Positions 46,322-54,634 of a stretch of DNA of 64,000 nt are shown here, one piece after another. This DNA is from Opitutaceae bacterium (GTDB lineage: Bacteria; Verrucomicrobiota; Verrucomicrobiia; Opitutales; Opitutaceae). The position numbers and the translations under genes were made by a program. Position 1 is the stretch's first letter. Each line of letters starts with the position of its first letter. The notes beneath the pieces are model-generated. The model searched no databases. It was not told where the DNA came from and saw only the letters and a program-made list of their open reading frames with translations. The stretch spans positions 1,674,001-1,738,000 of the forward strand of contig JAIXWF010000013.1 of assembly GCA_027482185.1 (NCBI GenBank), given 5' to 3'.

Positions 46322-46367
46322 ACGCCCGCCTCCGGTCCGCCGGAGGCCGCGTCCCCCGAGCGCCGCA

Positions 46368-47336
46368 ATGTCGTCCGTCGTTTCCTGGCCCGAGGCCCTC
46401 GCAGGCACGCCGTCCATCGCCGTCATCGAGCGCGCCATCGCCGGAAAACGGCTGTCGCACAGCCTGCTGATCCACGGCGACGACCTCGCCACGCTCGAAG
46501 CCGTGGCGCGCGGCATCGCGGACCGTTTGCTGAACGGCGAACCGGGCAAGCGCGCCGCCGCCACGTTTCCGCCGGACCAACATCCCGACGCCTTCGCGCT
46601 CCGGCCCGCCGGCAAGATGCGGCAGATTTCCGCCGACGCCACCCGCGACCTCATCGCCAAAATCCAGGTGTCGCCGGCCGTCGCGCCCAAGAAGGTCGCC
46701 GTGCTCCACGAGGTCGACCGCATGAACATCCCCGCCGCGAACGTCTTCCTCAAAACGCTCGAGGAACCGCCGGCGAACACGACGCTGCTGCTGCTCACGA
46801 CCCGGCCCTACGCCTTGCTGCCGACGATCCGCAGCCGCGTCCTGCATTTCCGTTTTCCCTCCGCTGCGGCCCCGGTCGCGGCCGATGGCTGGACGCCGTG
46901 GCTTGACGACTACCGCGCCTGGCTCGGGCGGCTGAGCGACGGTGCGCCGACGGACAAGGCCGCGGTCGCAGACCACGTTTTCACCCTTTACGGCCTGGTC
47001 GCGCGCTTCGGCGCGGTCCTCGAATTTGCGACCGACGCCGTGTGGCAGCAGCAGAAAGCTGCGTTGCCGCCGGATCTCGACGACGACGAAAAGGTCGCGA
47101 TCGAAACCGGCATCGCCAACGGCCTCCGCGCGCGCCTGTTCGCCGAGATCGAAGGCGCCACGCGCACCTTTGCCTTGCCGAAATTGGAAAACGGCGACGA
47201 ATCCGTCCGCCGCGCGCTCGTCGCCGCGATCGAGAAACTCGAGCACAACGTCGGTTTGCTCCGGCTCAATCTGAACGAATCCGCCGCCCTCGAGGACTTT
47301 CTGCTCGCGTCGCTCCGCACCTGGACGAGGCGTTGA
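46368..47336 (+). CDS. holB: DNA polymerase III delta' subunit
   Basis: Clamp-loader subunit of the replicative polymerase. The 322 residues resemble the gamma/delta' AAA+ fold. KRLSHSLLIHGDDLATLEAV shows the degenerate, non-ATP-binding P-loop typical of delta'. Also seen: KVAVLHEVDRMNIPAANVFL followed by KTLEEPPANT, and TTRPYALLPTIRSRVLHFRF (SRC-like motif as SRV). A three-helix C-terminal collar domain follows. The tmk-holB order supports the call. A repeat-filled spacer follows directly after the stop. Confidence 0.88.
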   Translation: MSSVVSWPEALAGTPSIAVIERAIAGKRLSHSLLIHGDDLATLEAVARGIADRLLNGEPGKRAAATFPPDQHPDAFALRPAGKMRQISADATRDLIAKIQVSPAVAPKKVAVLHEVDRMNIPAANVFLKTLEEPPANTTLLLLTTRPYALLPTIRSRVLHFRFPSAAAPVAADGWTPWLDDYRAWLGRLSDGAPTDKAAVADHVFTLYGLVARFGAVLEFATDAVWQQQKAALPPDLDDDEKVAIETGIANGLRARLFAEIEGATRTFALPKLENGDESVRRALVAAIEKLEHNVGLLRLNLNESAALEDFLLASLRTWTRR

Positions 47337-47761
47337 TAAAACCGGAATTCGGAGACCGGAAACCGGAATTCGATCCGGGGACAGGAACGACGGGATTGGG
47401 CTGAAGAATGTGACAGGAAGAATTCAGGTGGCGGCACCCAGCCCAGCGGCCCCGCCGAAAGTCCTGTCCCATCCTGTCTCCGCCGTCCTGTTAATCCTGT
47501 CCCCGAGAGAAATTCCCGAGTTCCGCCCGAGTATAGAAACCGGAATTCGGAAACCGGATACCGGAAATCCAATCCCCCGCTTTCAAGACCGGGACAGGAT
47601 GGACAGGAAGGGAGGAAACAGGATCAACAGGACGGTGGGATAAGCTGAGCCGAAGCGCAGGACGTCTTCACTCCGTTCCTGTAGAATCTCCGTTCCCCCA
47701 ATCCTGTCCTTCCTGTCCTCAACAAAAGTCGCGCGACCACCGCACGCCCCGCAATCCCCAC
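47337..47761. repeat. 425-base spacer built of 'ACAGGAT' and 'ACCGGAATTC' repeats
   Basis: No credible gene. Two parts begin with direct copies of GAAACCGGAATTCGGA-type words (47340-47375 and 47537-47572). Each continues with GGACAGGA words on one side and CCTGTCC words on the other: GGGACAGGAACGACGGGATT ... CCTGTCCCATCCTGTCTCCG (47376-47503), and GGGACAGGATGGACAGGAAG ... AATCCTGTCCTTCCTGTCCT (47590-47720). Each part can fold back on itself, and the two parts are diverged copies. The convergent genes holB and the GMC small subunit both end beside it, so it may serve as a bidirectional terminator region. Confidence 0.85.
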
Positions 47762-48418
47762 TTACGCGAGGCCGAGCTTTTGCAGCACTTCCTTCGGTGG
47801 GCCTTCGAACTTCTCGATCGCGACGTTGCCGATGTAGCCGATGTCCTTCATGCCTTCCGGCGTCGTATAGTAGCCGCCGGCGGTGAGGTCGCGGAAACGG
47901 CGGAAGAAATTGGCCGCGGTGCGGAATTCGGGTTTCGCCTTGGGCGCGAAGCAAATGTCGTCGCAGATCGCCGTCCGCTGGCGGTTCACGAGATTCACGT
48001 ACGGAGCGCCGAACCGTTTCTGCGCCTCGGCGTCGAGCCACGCGAGGCCCTCGACGATGACCTTGCGGTCGTTGTCGTGGCCCGGGTACGGGGCGCTGAT
48101 CCATTCGTCGATGAAATCCTGGACCTTCACCGCGGACGCGCTCGGACCCTTGGCGTCGGCCGGGATGATTGTGTCGCACAACGCCGCGGCCGTCGCCCGT
48201 TGGGCCGGCGTGAACGTCAACGGCCACACATCGCCGGGTTGATAGATCTTCTGCAGATCGGGATCGGTGCCGTAGCCCTTGGCGGGCTTGGCGGCGCCGG
48301 TTTCCGCGGCGTACGTCGCGGCGTCCATGAACGACGCCGAGGCGGCGGCGGCGAGCATCCACTTGAGGGCGTCGCGGCGTTCCATCGGCACGGAGGCGGG
48401 ATTCGTCGGGGTCGTCAT
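47762..48418 (-). CDS. Gluconate 2-dehydrogenase subunit 3 family protein
   Basis: A 218-residue small subunit partner of a GMC dehydrogenase. The N-terminus (MERRDALKWMLAAAASASFM, from residue 12) looks like a twin-arginine signal, which would carry the folded complex to the periplasm. The mature part has the pattern TFTPAQRATAAALCDTIIPA and later DLTAGGYYTTPEGMKDIGYIG found in this family. It is 2 bases downstream of the GMC gene, so a heterodimer is likely. The cytochrome c subunit often encoded alongside is not present in the window. Confidence 0.87.
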   Translation of the reverse strand: MTTPTNPASVPMERRDALKWMLAAAASASFMDAATYAAETGAAKPAKGYGTDPDLQKIYQPGDVWPLTFTPAQRATAAALCDTIIPADAKGPSASAVKVQDFIDEWISAPYPGHDNDRKVIVEGLAWLDAEAQKRFGAPYVNLVNRQRTAICDDICFAPKAKPEFRTAANFFRRFRDLTAGGYYTTPEGMKDIGYIGNVAIEKFEGPPKEVLQKLGLA

Positions 48419-48420
48419 GG

Positions 48421-50223
48421 TCAGAGATTTCCTTTCTTCAGCTCGGACAGGAGGTAGTCGCTGGCGCGCCACGCGAGCGCCATGATGGTGAGCGTGGGAT
48501 TCTTGTCGGCGTTGGAACAGAACGGACCGCCGTCGGTGACGAAGAGGTTCTTCACGTCCCAAGTCTGGCACCATTGGTTGGTGACGGACTTCTTGGCGTC
48601 GGCGCCCATGATGGTGCCGCCGACTTCGTGGATGATTTTGCCGCCGGGTTCGATGGCCTTGGCGCCGTCGGCCTGCACCTGCGAGCGCACCTTGCCGCCC
48701 ATCGCCTCGATCATCTCGGCGAAGGTCTTGTGCATGTGCGCGGCCTGGCGGGTCTCGTGCTCGGACCACTTCCAATGGAAACGCAGCACCGGGATCCCGT
48801 ACTTGTCCTTCACCTTGGGATCGAGGTCGCAGAACGAATCTTCGTTCGGGATCATCTCGCCGCGGCCGGCGAAGCCCATGAACGAACCGTAATAGCGGCG
48901 CGCGTCCTCCTTGAACTGGCGGCCGTAGCTGCCGTTGGTCAGGCTGTCCATGCCGGCGCCCGTGCTCAGGCCCGGCATCTGGCGGCCGCTGCCGAACTCG
49001 ATGTGGTACCCGCGGGCGAAACCGAGCTTGCCGGCGAGTTGCTCCTTGTAGAGCCACCACGGCACATAGGCGTGGTTGCCGCCGGCGCCGTCCTCGTTGT
49101 GCAACGGCAGGTTTTCCAGCGCCGGGATCTGGCCGCCGAGGCCGGCCCCGACCGTATCCATGATGTACTTGCCGACGAGGCCGGAGGAATTCGCGAGACC
49201 ATTGGGGAAACGCGCCGACTTCGAATTCAGCATGATGCGCACGGACTCCGCGGAACTCGCGGCGAGCACGACGACCTTGGCCTTCACGCGGTGCTCCTGG
49301 CCGGTCGTTTTGTCGATGTAGAGGACGCCCGTGGCCTTGCCGTTTTCGTCCACCGTGACCTCGCGGGCCATCGCGTTCGAAACGATGTCGAGGTTGCCGC
49401 TGGCGAGCGCCGGCGGCAGGTGCACCGTCGTCGATTGGTAGTTCGCCTTGATCGAGCAGCCGCGGCCGCAGGGCGTCGCCCAGAAGCAGGCTTGGCGCGC
49501 GCGCATCGCGTCGGCGAGCAGGCGTTGCGCCTTCGGGTTGTTGGGATGGATCTTCTTCGGGAGGACGTCGGCGTCCTGCTTCTGGCTCAGCACCGCGCGG
49601 TGGATCGGGATGACGGGGATGCCGAGCTTCTTGACGCGGGCGCGGGCCAGCTGTTCGCCGGCGCGCAGAATCGGCGGCGGCTGCAGGCAGCCGGCCGGGG
49701 AGTCGGGCGTGTTCTCGAGGCCGTTGTTGTCGCCGTAGACGCCGATCAGCATCTCGACCTTGTCGTAGTACGGCGCTACATCCTCGTAGCCCAGCGGCCA
49801 GTCGAAACCGAGGCCATCGCGGGTGTACGGCTTGAAATCGTAGGGTCCGTTGCGCAGCGAGATGCGGCCCCAGTGGTTGGTGCGGCCGCCGAGCATGCGC
49901 GCACGCCACCACCAGAATTGCCGCGCCGGATCGTCGGAAGCGCTCGTGTACGGCTCGCCCGGCACCTGCCAGCCGCCGTCGATCGTCGAATCGTAGAACC
50001 CGAAGGGCTTGTCCGGCGTCGATTGCCCGCGCAACGGCGCCTGGTTGTTCGTCTGGAACATCGGCGTTTCCTTCACCGGATCGTAGTTCCGGCCGGCTTC
50101 GAGCATCAGCACCTTCGCGCCTTCCATCACGCAGGTGTAGGCGGTCTGGCCGCCGGCGGCGCCGGAACCGACCACGATGACATCGTAGCTGGGTTGGGTT
50201 TTCGAGGACGGGATATGGGCCAT
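48421..50223 (-). CDS. GMC-family FAD-dependent oxidoreductase
   Basis: A 600-residue glucose-methanol-choline oxidoreductase, probably oxidising a sugar or sugar acid in the periplasm. FAD-binding YDVIVVGSGAAGGQTAYTCV (~13-32), the second FAD contact RARMLGGRTNHWGRI, CGRGCSIKANYQST, and the C-terminal GMC domain with IIHEVGGTIMGAD, and LFVTDGGPFCSNADKNPTLT followed by IMALAWRASDYL. The start at 50223 (MAHIPSSKTQPSYD) places the FAD motif normally; the open frame upstream to 50292 is not conserved-looking. It has no signal peptide of its own, which fits export together with the Tat-tagged small subunit. Confidence 0.9.
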   Translation of the reverse strand: MAHIPSSKTQPSYDVIVVGSGAAGGQTAYTCVMEGAKVLMLEAGRNYDPVKETPMFQTNNQAPLRGQSTPDKPFGFYDSTIDGGWQVPGEPYTSASDDPARQFWWWRARMLGGRTNHWGRISLRNGPYDFKPYTRDGLGFDWPLGYEDVAPYYDKVEMLIGVYGDNNGLENTPDSPAGCLQPPPILRAGEQLARARVKKLGIPVIPIHRAVLSQKQDADVLPKKIHPNNPKAQRLLADAMRARQACFWATPCGRGCSIKANYQSTTVHLPPALASGNLDIVSNAMAREVTVDENGKATGVLYIDKTTGQEHRVKAKVVVLAASSAESVRIMLNSKSARFPNGLANSSGLVGKYIMDTVGAGLGGQIPALENLPLHNEDGAGGNHAYVPWWLYKEQLAGKLGFARGYHIEFGSGRQMPGLSTGAGMDSLTNGSYGRQFKEDARRYYGSFMGFAGRGEMIPNEDSFCDLDPKVKDKYGIPVLRFHWKWSEHETRQAAHMHKTFAEMIEAMGGKVRSQVQADGAKAIEPGGKIIHEVGGTIMGADAKKSVTNQWCQTWDVKNLFVTDGGPFCSNADKNPTLTIMALAWRASDYLLSELKKGNL

Positions 50224-50319
50224 GGGAAAACGGGGTCGCGGGGTTGGGGAAACGACGCTGCGAACATCACGCAGCACGTTTCCGAAATGCAACCGGCATT
50301 TCGCGAATCGCCGCGGGTT

Positions 50320-51084
50320 TCAGGCGAGCGCGGCGAGGAACTCCGCGCGCGTTTCCATGTGCGGGTTGTGGCCGGCCGCGGCCACCGTGCGGATGTCCGC
50401 CTGCGGAAAATGCGCGCGGATCACCGCGTGATCTTCGGCCTCGATGTAATTGGATTTGCCGCCCGCGACGAACCGCACCGGTCCGTCGTAGCGATCCGCC
50501 GGTACGAGCGGATTCGCCTCCATCGCCGGCAGCGCCGCCGTCAGCACGGGCAAATTGATCTGCCAGTACCACGCGCCGGCGTCGTTGCGCTCCAGATTGG
50601 TGGTAAGGAATTTTCGCAGCGACCAACTCGGAACGCGCGCCTCGAACCGCAACTCGGCCTCGGCGCGCGAACGCAAATCCGCCAGATTCAACTCGTTCAT
50701 CGCCGCGAAACTCTGCCGGTGGCCGGGCCAGAAATATCCTTTCGGGGCAATGTCCACGACCGTCAGCCGGGCAACGCGCGCCGGCTGCCGGCATGCGAGC
50801 AGCATCGCGACCTTTCCGCCCATGCTGTGTCCCATGAATTCCGCGGCGGCCATGCCCTGCGCGTCGAGCCAAGCGACGACGTCGTCCGCCATCGCCGCGT
50901 ACGTCATCGGCTCCGCATGCGGCGAAGTCCCGTGGTTCCGCAGGTCGAGCGCGAACACGTGCCGCTGCGCCGCGAGGTCGCGGCCGACCGTCTGCCAATT
51001 GCGCGAGGAACCGAGCAGACCGTGCAGGACGACGAGCGGCGGCAGGCCCGCGCCGCCGAGATCGCGGAAGGAAAGGGAAACCAC
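50320..51084 (-). CDS. Alpha/beta-fold hydrolase
   Basis: A 254-residue esterase-type hydrolase resembling YbfF. Oxyanion region VVLHGLLGSSRNW, DLRNHGTSPH, nucleophile elbow GHSMGGKVAM with the catalytic Ser, and the catalytic His in AAGHNPHMETRAEF. A GTG start at 51084 (VVSLSFRDLGG) is chosen because the family begins directly with the first strand, and it leaves a 98-base divergent spacer to mutS; an ATG at 51168 would add 28 basic residues. Substrate unknown. Confidence 0.85.
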   Translation of the reverse strand: MVSLSFRDLGGAGLPPLVVLHGLLGSSRNWQTVGRDLAAQRHVFALDLRNHGTSPHAEPMTYAAMADDVVAWLDAQGMAAAEFMGHSMGGKVAMLLACRQPARVARLTVVDIAPKGYFWPGHRQSFAAMNELNLADLRSRAEAELRFEARVPSWSLRKFLTTNLERNDAGAWYWQINLPVLTAALPAMEANPLVPADRYDGPVRFVAGGKSNYIEAEDHAVIRAHFPQADIRTVAAAGHNPHMETRAEFLAALA

Positions 51085-51182
51085 GGTGCGCGAATGCCAG
51101 ACCGGGCCGGGACGTTGCCAGCCTTTTTCCGCTGCCGGCTTGCGTCGCCGCACGCGCACCTCTGGCATCGGGGTTTCCGACC

Positions 51183-53741
51183 ATGTCCGAAGCCAAGCTC
51201 ACGCCGATGATGCAGCAGTACTTCGAGGTGAAGCGCGGCCTCCCGCGCGACACCCTCCTGCTCTTCCGCCTCGGCGATTTCTTCGAGCTGTTCTTCGACG
51301 ACGCCGTCACCGCGTCCAAACTCCTCGGCCTCACGCTGACGAAGCGCCAGGAAACGCCGATGGCCGGCCTCCCGGCCCACGCGGTCGACAACTACGTTTC
51401 CAAACTGCTCGCCGCCGGGAAGAAGGTCGCCCTCTGCGACCAGGCCGAACCCGCCAAGGCCGGCAAACTCGTGCGCCGCCAGCTCACGCGCATCCTCTCG
51501 CCCGGCACCACGCTCGCCGCCAACCAGCTTGACGCCGCGCGCAACCACTACCTCGCCGCCCTCGCCTGCGACAAACACGGCCTCCACGCCGCCTGGCTCG
51601 ATCTGTCGACCGGCGAGTTCAAGGTCGCGACCGACCCGCAGCCGGCCAACCTGCTGCCCGTCCTCACTGCGCTGAACCCCGCGGAAATCCTCGTCACCGA
51701 GGGCGAACGCGAACGCTGGGCCGCCGCCCCGCACGACCAGACCGCGCTGCACGCGCTGCATGCCTTCTGCGCCGACCGGCTCGTGTCCGAACTTCCCGGA
51801 TACCACTTCGACGCCGCCACCGGCGGCAAGACCGTGATGGACGCCCTCGGCGTCCTCAACCTCGAGGGCTTCGGTCTCGCCCCCGGCCACGCCGGCCTCG
51901 GCCCCGCCGGCGCGCTCGTCCACTACGCGACCGAAAACCTCTGCGCCAAACCCGAGAATCTCCGCGGCCTGCAGGAATACCGCAGCGCCCGCACGCTGCT
52001 GCTCGATCCCGCGACGCTGCGGAATCTCGAGATCTTCGCTTCCACCCGCGGCACCCGCGAAGGCTCGCTGCTCCAGGCAATCAACCGCACCGCCACGCCG
52101 ACCGGCGCGCGTTTGCTCGAACGCTGGCTCGCCGCCCCCACCCTCGATCTCGCCGAAATCCGGCGCCGCCAAACCCTCGTCGGCGAACTGCTCCGCGAGC
52201 CCCGCCGCATGGCCGAACTGCACGAGGCGCTCGGCGCCGTGCGCGACATCCCGCGCATCCTCGGCCGCCTCCAGAATCGCCTGCGCAACCCGCGCGAACT
52301 CGGCGGCGTGCGCGATACCCTCGCGCAAATCCCCGCCATCCGCACGACGCTTGCGGGCTTTGGATCGGACACTCAGCTCTCAACTCTCAGCTCTCAACTC
52401 CAGGAACTGCCCGACCTGCGGCAGCTCCTGACCAGCGCCCTCGCCGACGAGCTCCCGAACGACCTCGCCGACGGCAACTACATCCGCGGCGGCTACGACG
52501 CCGAGCTCGACCGGCTCCGGTCGCTCACCTCGAACAACAAGACCTGGCTCTCCGACCTCGAGCGCACCGAGCAGGAACGCACCGGCATCCGCAGCCTGAA
52601 GGTCAGGTTCACGAACAATTTCGGGTATTACATCGAAGTCACCAAGGCCAACCTCCACCTCGTGCCCACCGACTACATCCGGCGGCAGACCACCGTCGGC
52701 GGCGAGCGCTACGTGACCGAGGCCCTGAAGCTGAAGGAAAAGGAAATCTTCCATGCCGAGGAGAATGCCCTCGCCCGCGAACTGGAACTCTTCAACGCCC
52801 TGCTCGCCCGCGTCCTCGACGAATCGCTCGCCCTCACCCGCACCGCCGAGGCGCTCGCGGAAATCGACGTGCTGATCGGCTGGGCCCTCCTCGCCCGCGA
52901 ATGGGATTACTGCCGGCCCGAACTCGACGACGGCGACGTCCTCGAGATTTCCGAAGGCCGCCATCCCGTCGTCGAGCAGATGCTGCGCAGCCTCGATGCG
53001 CCCGCGGCCCGCGGCGGCAATTCCGGTTTCGTGCCCAACGACACGGTGCTCGCCTGCGACGACGCGCAGATCGCCCTGCTCACCGGTCCCAACATGGCGG
53101 GCAAATCGACCTACATCCGGCAGGTCGCGCTCATCACGTTGATGGCGCAGATCGGCTGCTGGACGCCCGCGAAGGCCTGCCGCATCGGCCTCGTCGACCG
53201 CATTTTCTCCCGCGTCGGCGCCAGCGACGACCTCGCCCGCGGCAACTCGACCTTCATGGTCGAGATGAACGAAACCGCGAACATCCTCAACAACGCGACC
53301 GATCGCTCCCTCATCATTCTCGACGAGATCGGCCGCGGCACCTCGACCTACGACGGCCTCTCGATTGCCTGGGCCGTCGTCGAACACTTGCACCGCGCGC
53401 CGGAACGCGGCCCGCGCACGCTCTTCGCGACGCATTACCAGGAGCTCACACAGCTCGACAAACACCTGCCGCGGCTCCGCAACTTCTCCGTCGCGGTCAA
53501 GGAATGGAACGACGACATCGTCTTCGTCCGCCGCGTGATCCCCGGCGCCGCCGACCGCAGCTACGGCATCCAGGTCGCGCGCCTCGCCGGCCTGCCGCTC
53601 AGCGTCATCGACCGCGCCAAGACCATCCTCGCGAAACTCGAGAGCGACGACACCAGCGTTTCCCTCCCCGCCCCCCAGGCGAAGCCGAAGAAGAAAATCA
53701 CCGTCGCCCCGACCGACGATTCGCAGCTCAGCCTGCTATAA
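51183..53741 (+). CDS. mutS: DNA mismatch repair protein MutS, with a repeat-derived segment
   Basis: Recognises mismatches and recruits MutL. The 852-residue protein is full length: N-terminal mismatch-binding domain with the Phe-x-Glu motif as GDFFELF (Phe33, Glu35), core and lever domains, clamp with KVRFTNNFGYYIEVTKANL, and the ATPase with Walker A GPNMAGKS (635-642), ILDEIGRGTSTYDG and ATHYQELTQL. Between the core and lever parts, residues ~396-407 (DTQLSTLSSQLQ) are encoded by CTCAGCTCTCAACTCTCAGC TCTCAACTC-type sequence at 52372-52400, almost identical to intergenic repeat arms in this window. The frame is kept, so the protein is probably functional. The C-terminal ~30 residues end in QLSLL, the beta-clamp-binding type. 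Confidence 0.95.
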   Translation: MSEAKLTPMMQQYFEVKRGLPRDTLLLFRLGDFFELFFDDAVTASKLLGLTLTKRQETPMAGLPAHAVDNYVSKLLAAGKKVALCDQAEPAKAGKLVRRQLTRILSPGTTLAANQLDAARNHYLAALACDKHGLHAAWLDLSTGEFKVATDPQPANLLPVLTALNPAEILVTEGERERWAAAPHDQTALHALHAFCADRLVSELPGYHFDAATGGKTVMDALGVLNLEGFGLAPGHAGLGPAGALVHYATENLCAKPENLRGLQEYRSARTLLLDPATLRNLEIFASTRGTREGSLLQAINRTATPTGARLLERWLAAPTLDLAEIRRRQTLVGELLREPRRMAELHEALGAVRDIPRILGRLQNRLRNPRELGGVRDTLAQIPAIRTTLAGFGSDTQLSTLSSQLQELPDLRQLLTSALADELPNDLADGNYIRGGYDAELDRLRSLTSNNKTWLSDLERTEQERTGIRSLKVRFTNNFGYYIEVTKANLHLVPTDYIRRQTTVGGERYVTEALKLKEKEIFHAEENALARELELFNALLARVLDESLALTRTAEALAEIDVLIGWALLAREWDYCRPELDDGDVLEISEGRHPVVEQMLRSLDAPAARGGNSGFVPNDTVLACDDAQIALLTGPNMAGKSTYIRQVALITLMAQIGCWTPAKACRIGLVDRIFSRVGASDDLARGNSTFMVEMNETANILNNATDRSLIILDEIGRGTSTYDGLSIAWAVVEHLHRAPERGPRTLFATHYQELTQLDKHLPRLRNFSVAVKEWNDDIVFVRRVIPGAADRSYGIQVARLAGLPLSVIDRAKTILAKLESDDTSVSLPAPQAKPKKKITVAPTDDSQLSLL
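52372..52400. repeat. Intergenic repeat arm located inside mutS
   Basis: CTCAGCTCTCAACTCTCAGC followed by TCTCAACTC. Compare the spacer copy at 2231-2269 (CTCTCAACTCTCAGCTCTCA...). It has the same word structure as arms around ilvD. It is the only family member found fully inside a conserved reading frame in this window. Confidence 0.85.
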
Positions 53742-53754
53742 GGCCGCCGCGGCA

Positions 53755-53820
53755 ACCACGGATCAAACGGAACGCACGGATTGCCGCGGATTCATCCGTG
53801 CCCGCCGTGAAATCCGTGGT
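53755..53820. repeat. Nested inverted repeat 'ACCACGGAT...ATCCGTGGT'
   Basis: Outer arms ACCACGGAT (53755) and ATCCGTGGT (ending 53820); inner arms GCACGGAT and ATCCGTGC around GCCGCGGATTC. It fills the spacer between the converging mutS and vapC genes and may act as a terminator for both. It has the same style as the repeat at 2130-2224 but different words. Confidence 0.8.
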
Positions 53821-53853
53821 CCTAAATTCCCTCCCTCGCCGTCCGCCATCCCC

Positions 53854-54273
53854 TCAGCGCGCCAGCGGCAGCGCCAGCAACCGCGCCGCGTCGATCATTC
53901 GGCGGTCGTTGGTGAACAGCGGGCCGGCGTCGAGATTCGCAAAGGTCGCTAGGTGGATCGCATCGAGCGTGCGCAACGGCACCATCGGATGCACGCGCGC
54001 GATCATCTCGGCCGCCTCGCGGATGACGACGCCGTCGAGCTCGATCAGTTCGACGGCGTCCTCGAGCAGGTGGATCTCGAAGAGTTGCCAAACCCGCTGC
54101 CGCGCCTCGGGCGTCAGTTGGCCGTGCCGCTCCTTGGCCAGCAGCGCCGACCACAGTTCGGTGTAGAGCAATTCGGACGACACGAGCCGGTGGCCGGCCA
54201 CGACCTTCTCGCACTCGGCCGAGTCCGGCTCGCGCGTGTACAGCTTCACGAACACCGACGTATCGATGTACAT
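53854..54273 (-). CDS. vapC: VapC-type PIN-domain toxin
   Basis: A 139-residue PIN-domain ribonuclease toxin. Acidic metal ligands are visible: Asp4 in MYIDTSVFVKLY, Glu in LLYTELWSALL, Asp in LDAIHLATFANL and Asp in FTNDRRMIDA, so the active site is complete. VapC toxins cut tRNA or rRNA; the target here is unknown. It begins one base after the antitoxin stop, so both are translated from one mRNA. It converges with mutS. Confidence 0.92.
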   Translation of the reverse strand: MYIDTSVFVKLYTREPDSAECEKVVAGHRLVSSELLYTELWSALLAKERHGQLTPEARQRVWQLFEIHLLEDAVELIELDGVVIREAAEMIARVHPMVPLRTLDAIHLATFANLDAGPLFTNDRRMIDAARLLALPLAR

Positions 54274-54274
54274 C

Positions 54275-54598
54275 TCAGTACCCGCTGTCGCGCCCCTGCC
54301 GCAGCATCTCGGTCGAATCGGGGGTCATCGGCAGGCCGGCACGGAAGGTCGCCAGCGATTGCCACGGCTTGCCGCCGGCCGTCGGGCGGTGCCGCACGAG
54401 CATCGCCTTGGGCTCGCCGTCCGAAGTGATGACGATCTCTTCGCCCTCGGCCGCGCGCTGCAGCAGGCTCGACAACTGGTCCTTGGCTTCGCGGACCGAA
54501 ACCTCGGTGCGCCGCCGGAGCGGCGAGGCCTCTTCCACGAGCGCGGTGCCCGGCAACGCCAAGGCCCGCGACCCCAAAACGCGTTTTGACTTCTTCAT
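54275..54598 (-). CDS. vapB: Phd/YefM-type antitoxin of VapC
   Basis: A 107-residue antitoxin. The DNA-binding and dimerisation region is VSVREAKDQLSSLLQRAAEG followed by EEIVITSDGEPKAMLV, the Phd/YefM fold; the C-terminal ~35 residues (LATFRAGLPMTPDSTEMLRQ) should wrap the toxin. The N-terminal ~38 residues (basic, RVLGSRALALPGTALVEEAS) are an unusual extension before the Phd domain. The ATG at 54598 is chosen; an ATG at 54616 would put the operator-like palindromes inside the coding region. Confidence 0.87.
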   Translation of the reverse strand: MKKSKRVLGSRALALPGTALVEEASPLRRRTEVSVREAKDQLSSLLQRAAEGEEIVITSDGEPKAMLVRHRPTAGGKPWQSLATFRAGLPMTPDSTEMLRQGRDSGY

Positions 54599-54616
54599 GT
54601 GGCCACACGTGGCCAC
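54599..54616 (-). promoter_or_regulatory. Likely VapB operator: two GTGGCCAC palindromes
   Basis: GTGGCCACACGTGGCCAC: two 8-base perfect palindromes separated by AC, directly abutting the vapB start codon, as expected for autoregulation by the antitoxin. No Shine-Dalgarno fits between it and the ATG. Confidence 0.6.
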
Positions 54617-54634
54617 GGCCTATCCTCCCGTCAA

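Noticed and set aside
47337-47761. CRISPR array
   Set aside because: Words recur, but there are no regular 25-40 base repeats with unique spacers of constant length, and no cas gene is present in the window.
51085-51168. N-terminal extension of the alpha/beta hydrolase from ATG 51168
   Set aside because: The 28 extra residues are basic and not part of the fold, and they would leave almost no room for the divergent mutS promoter; GTG 51084 fits the family start. Not excluded.
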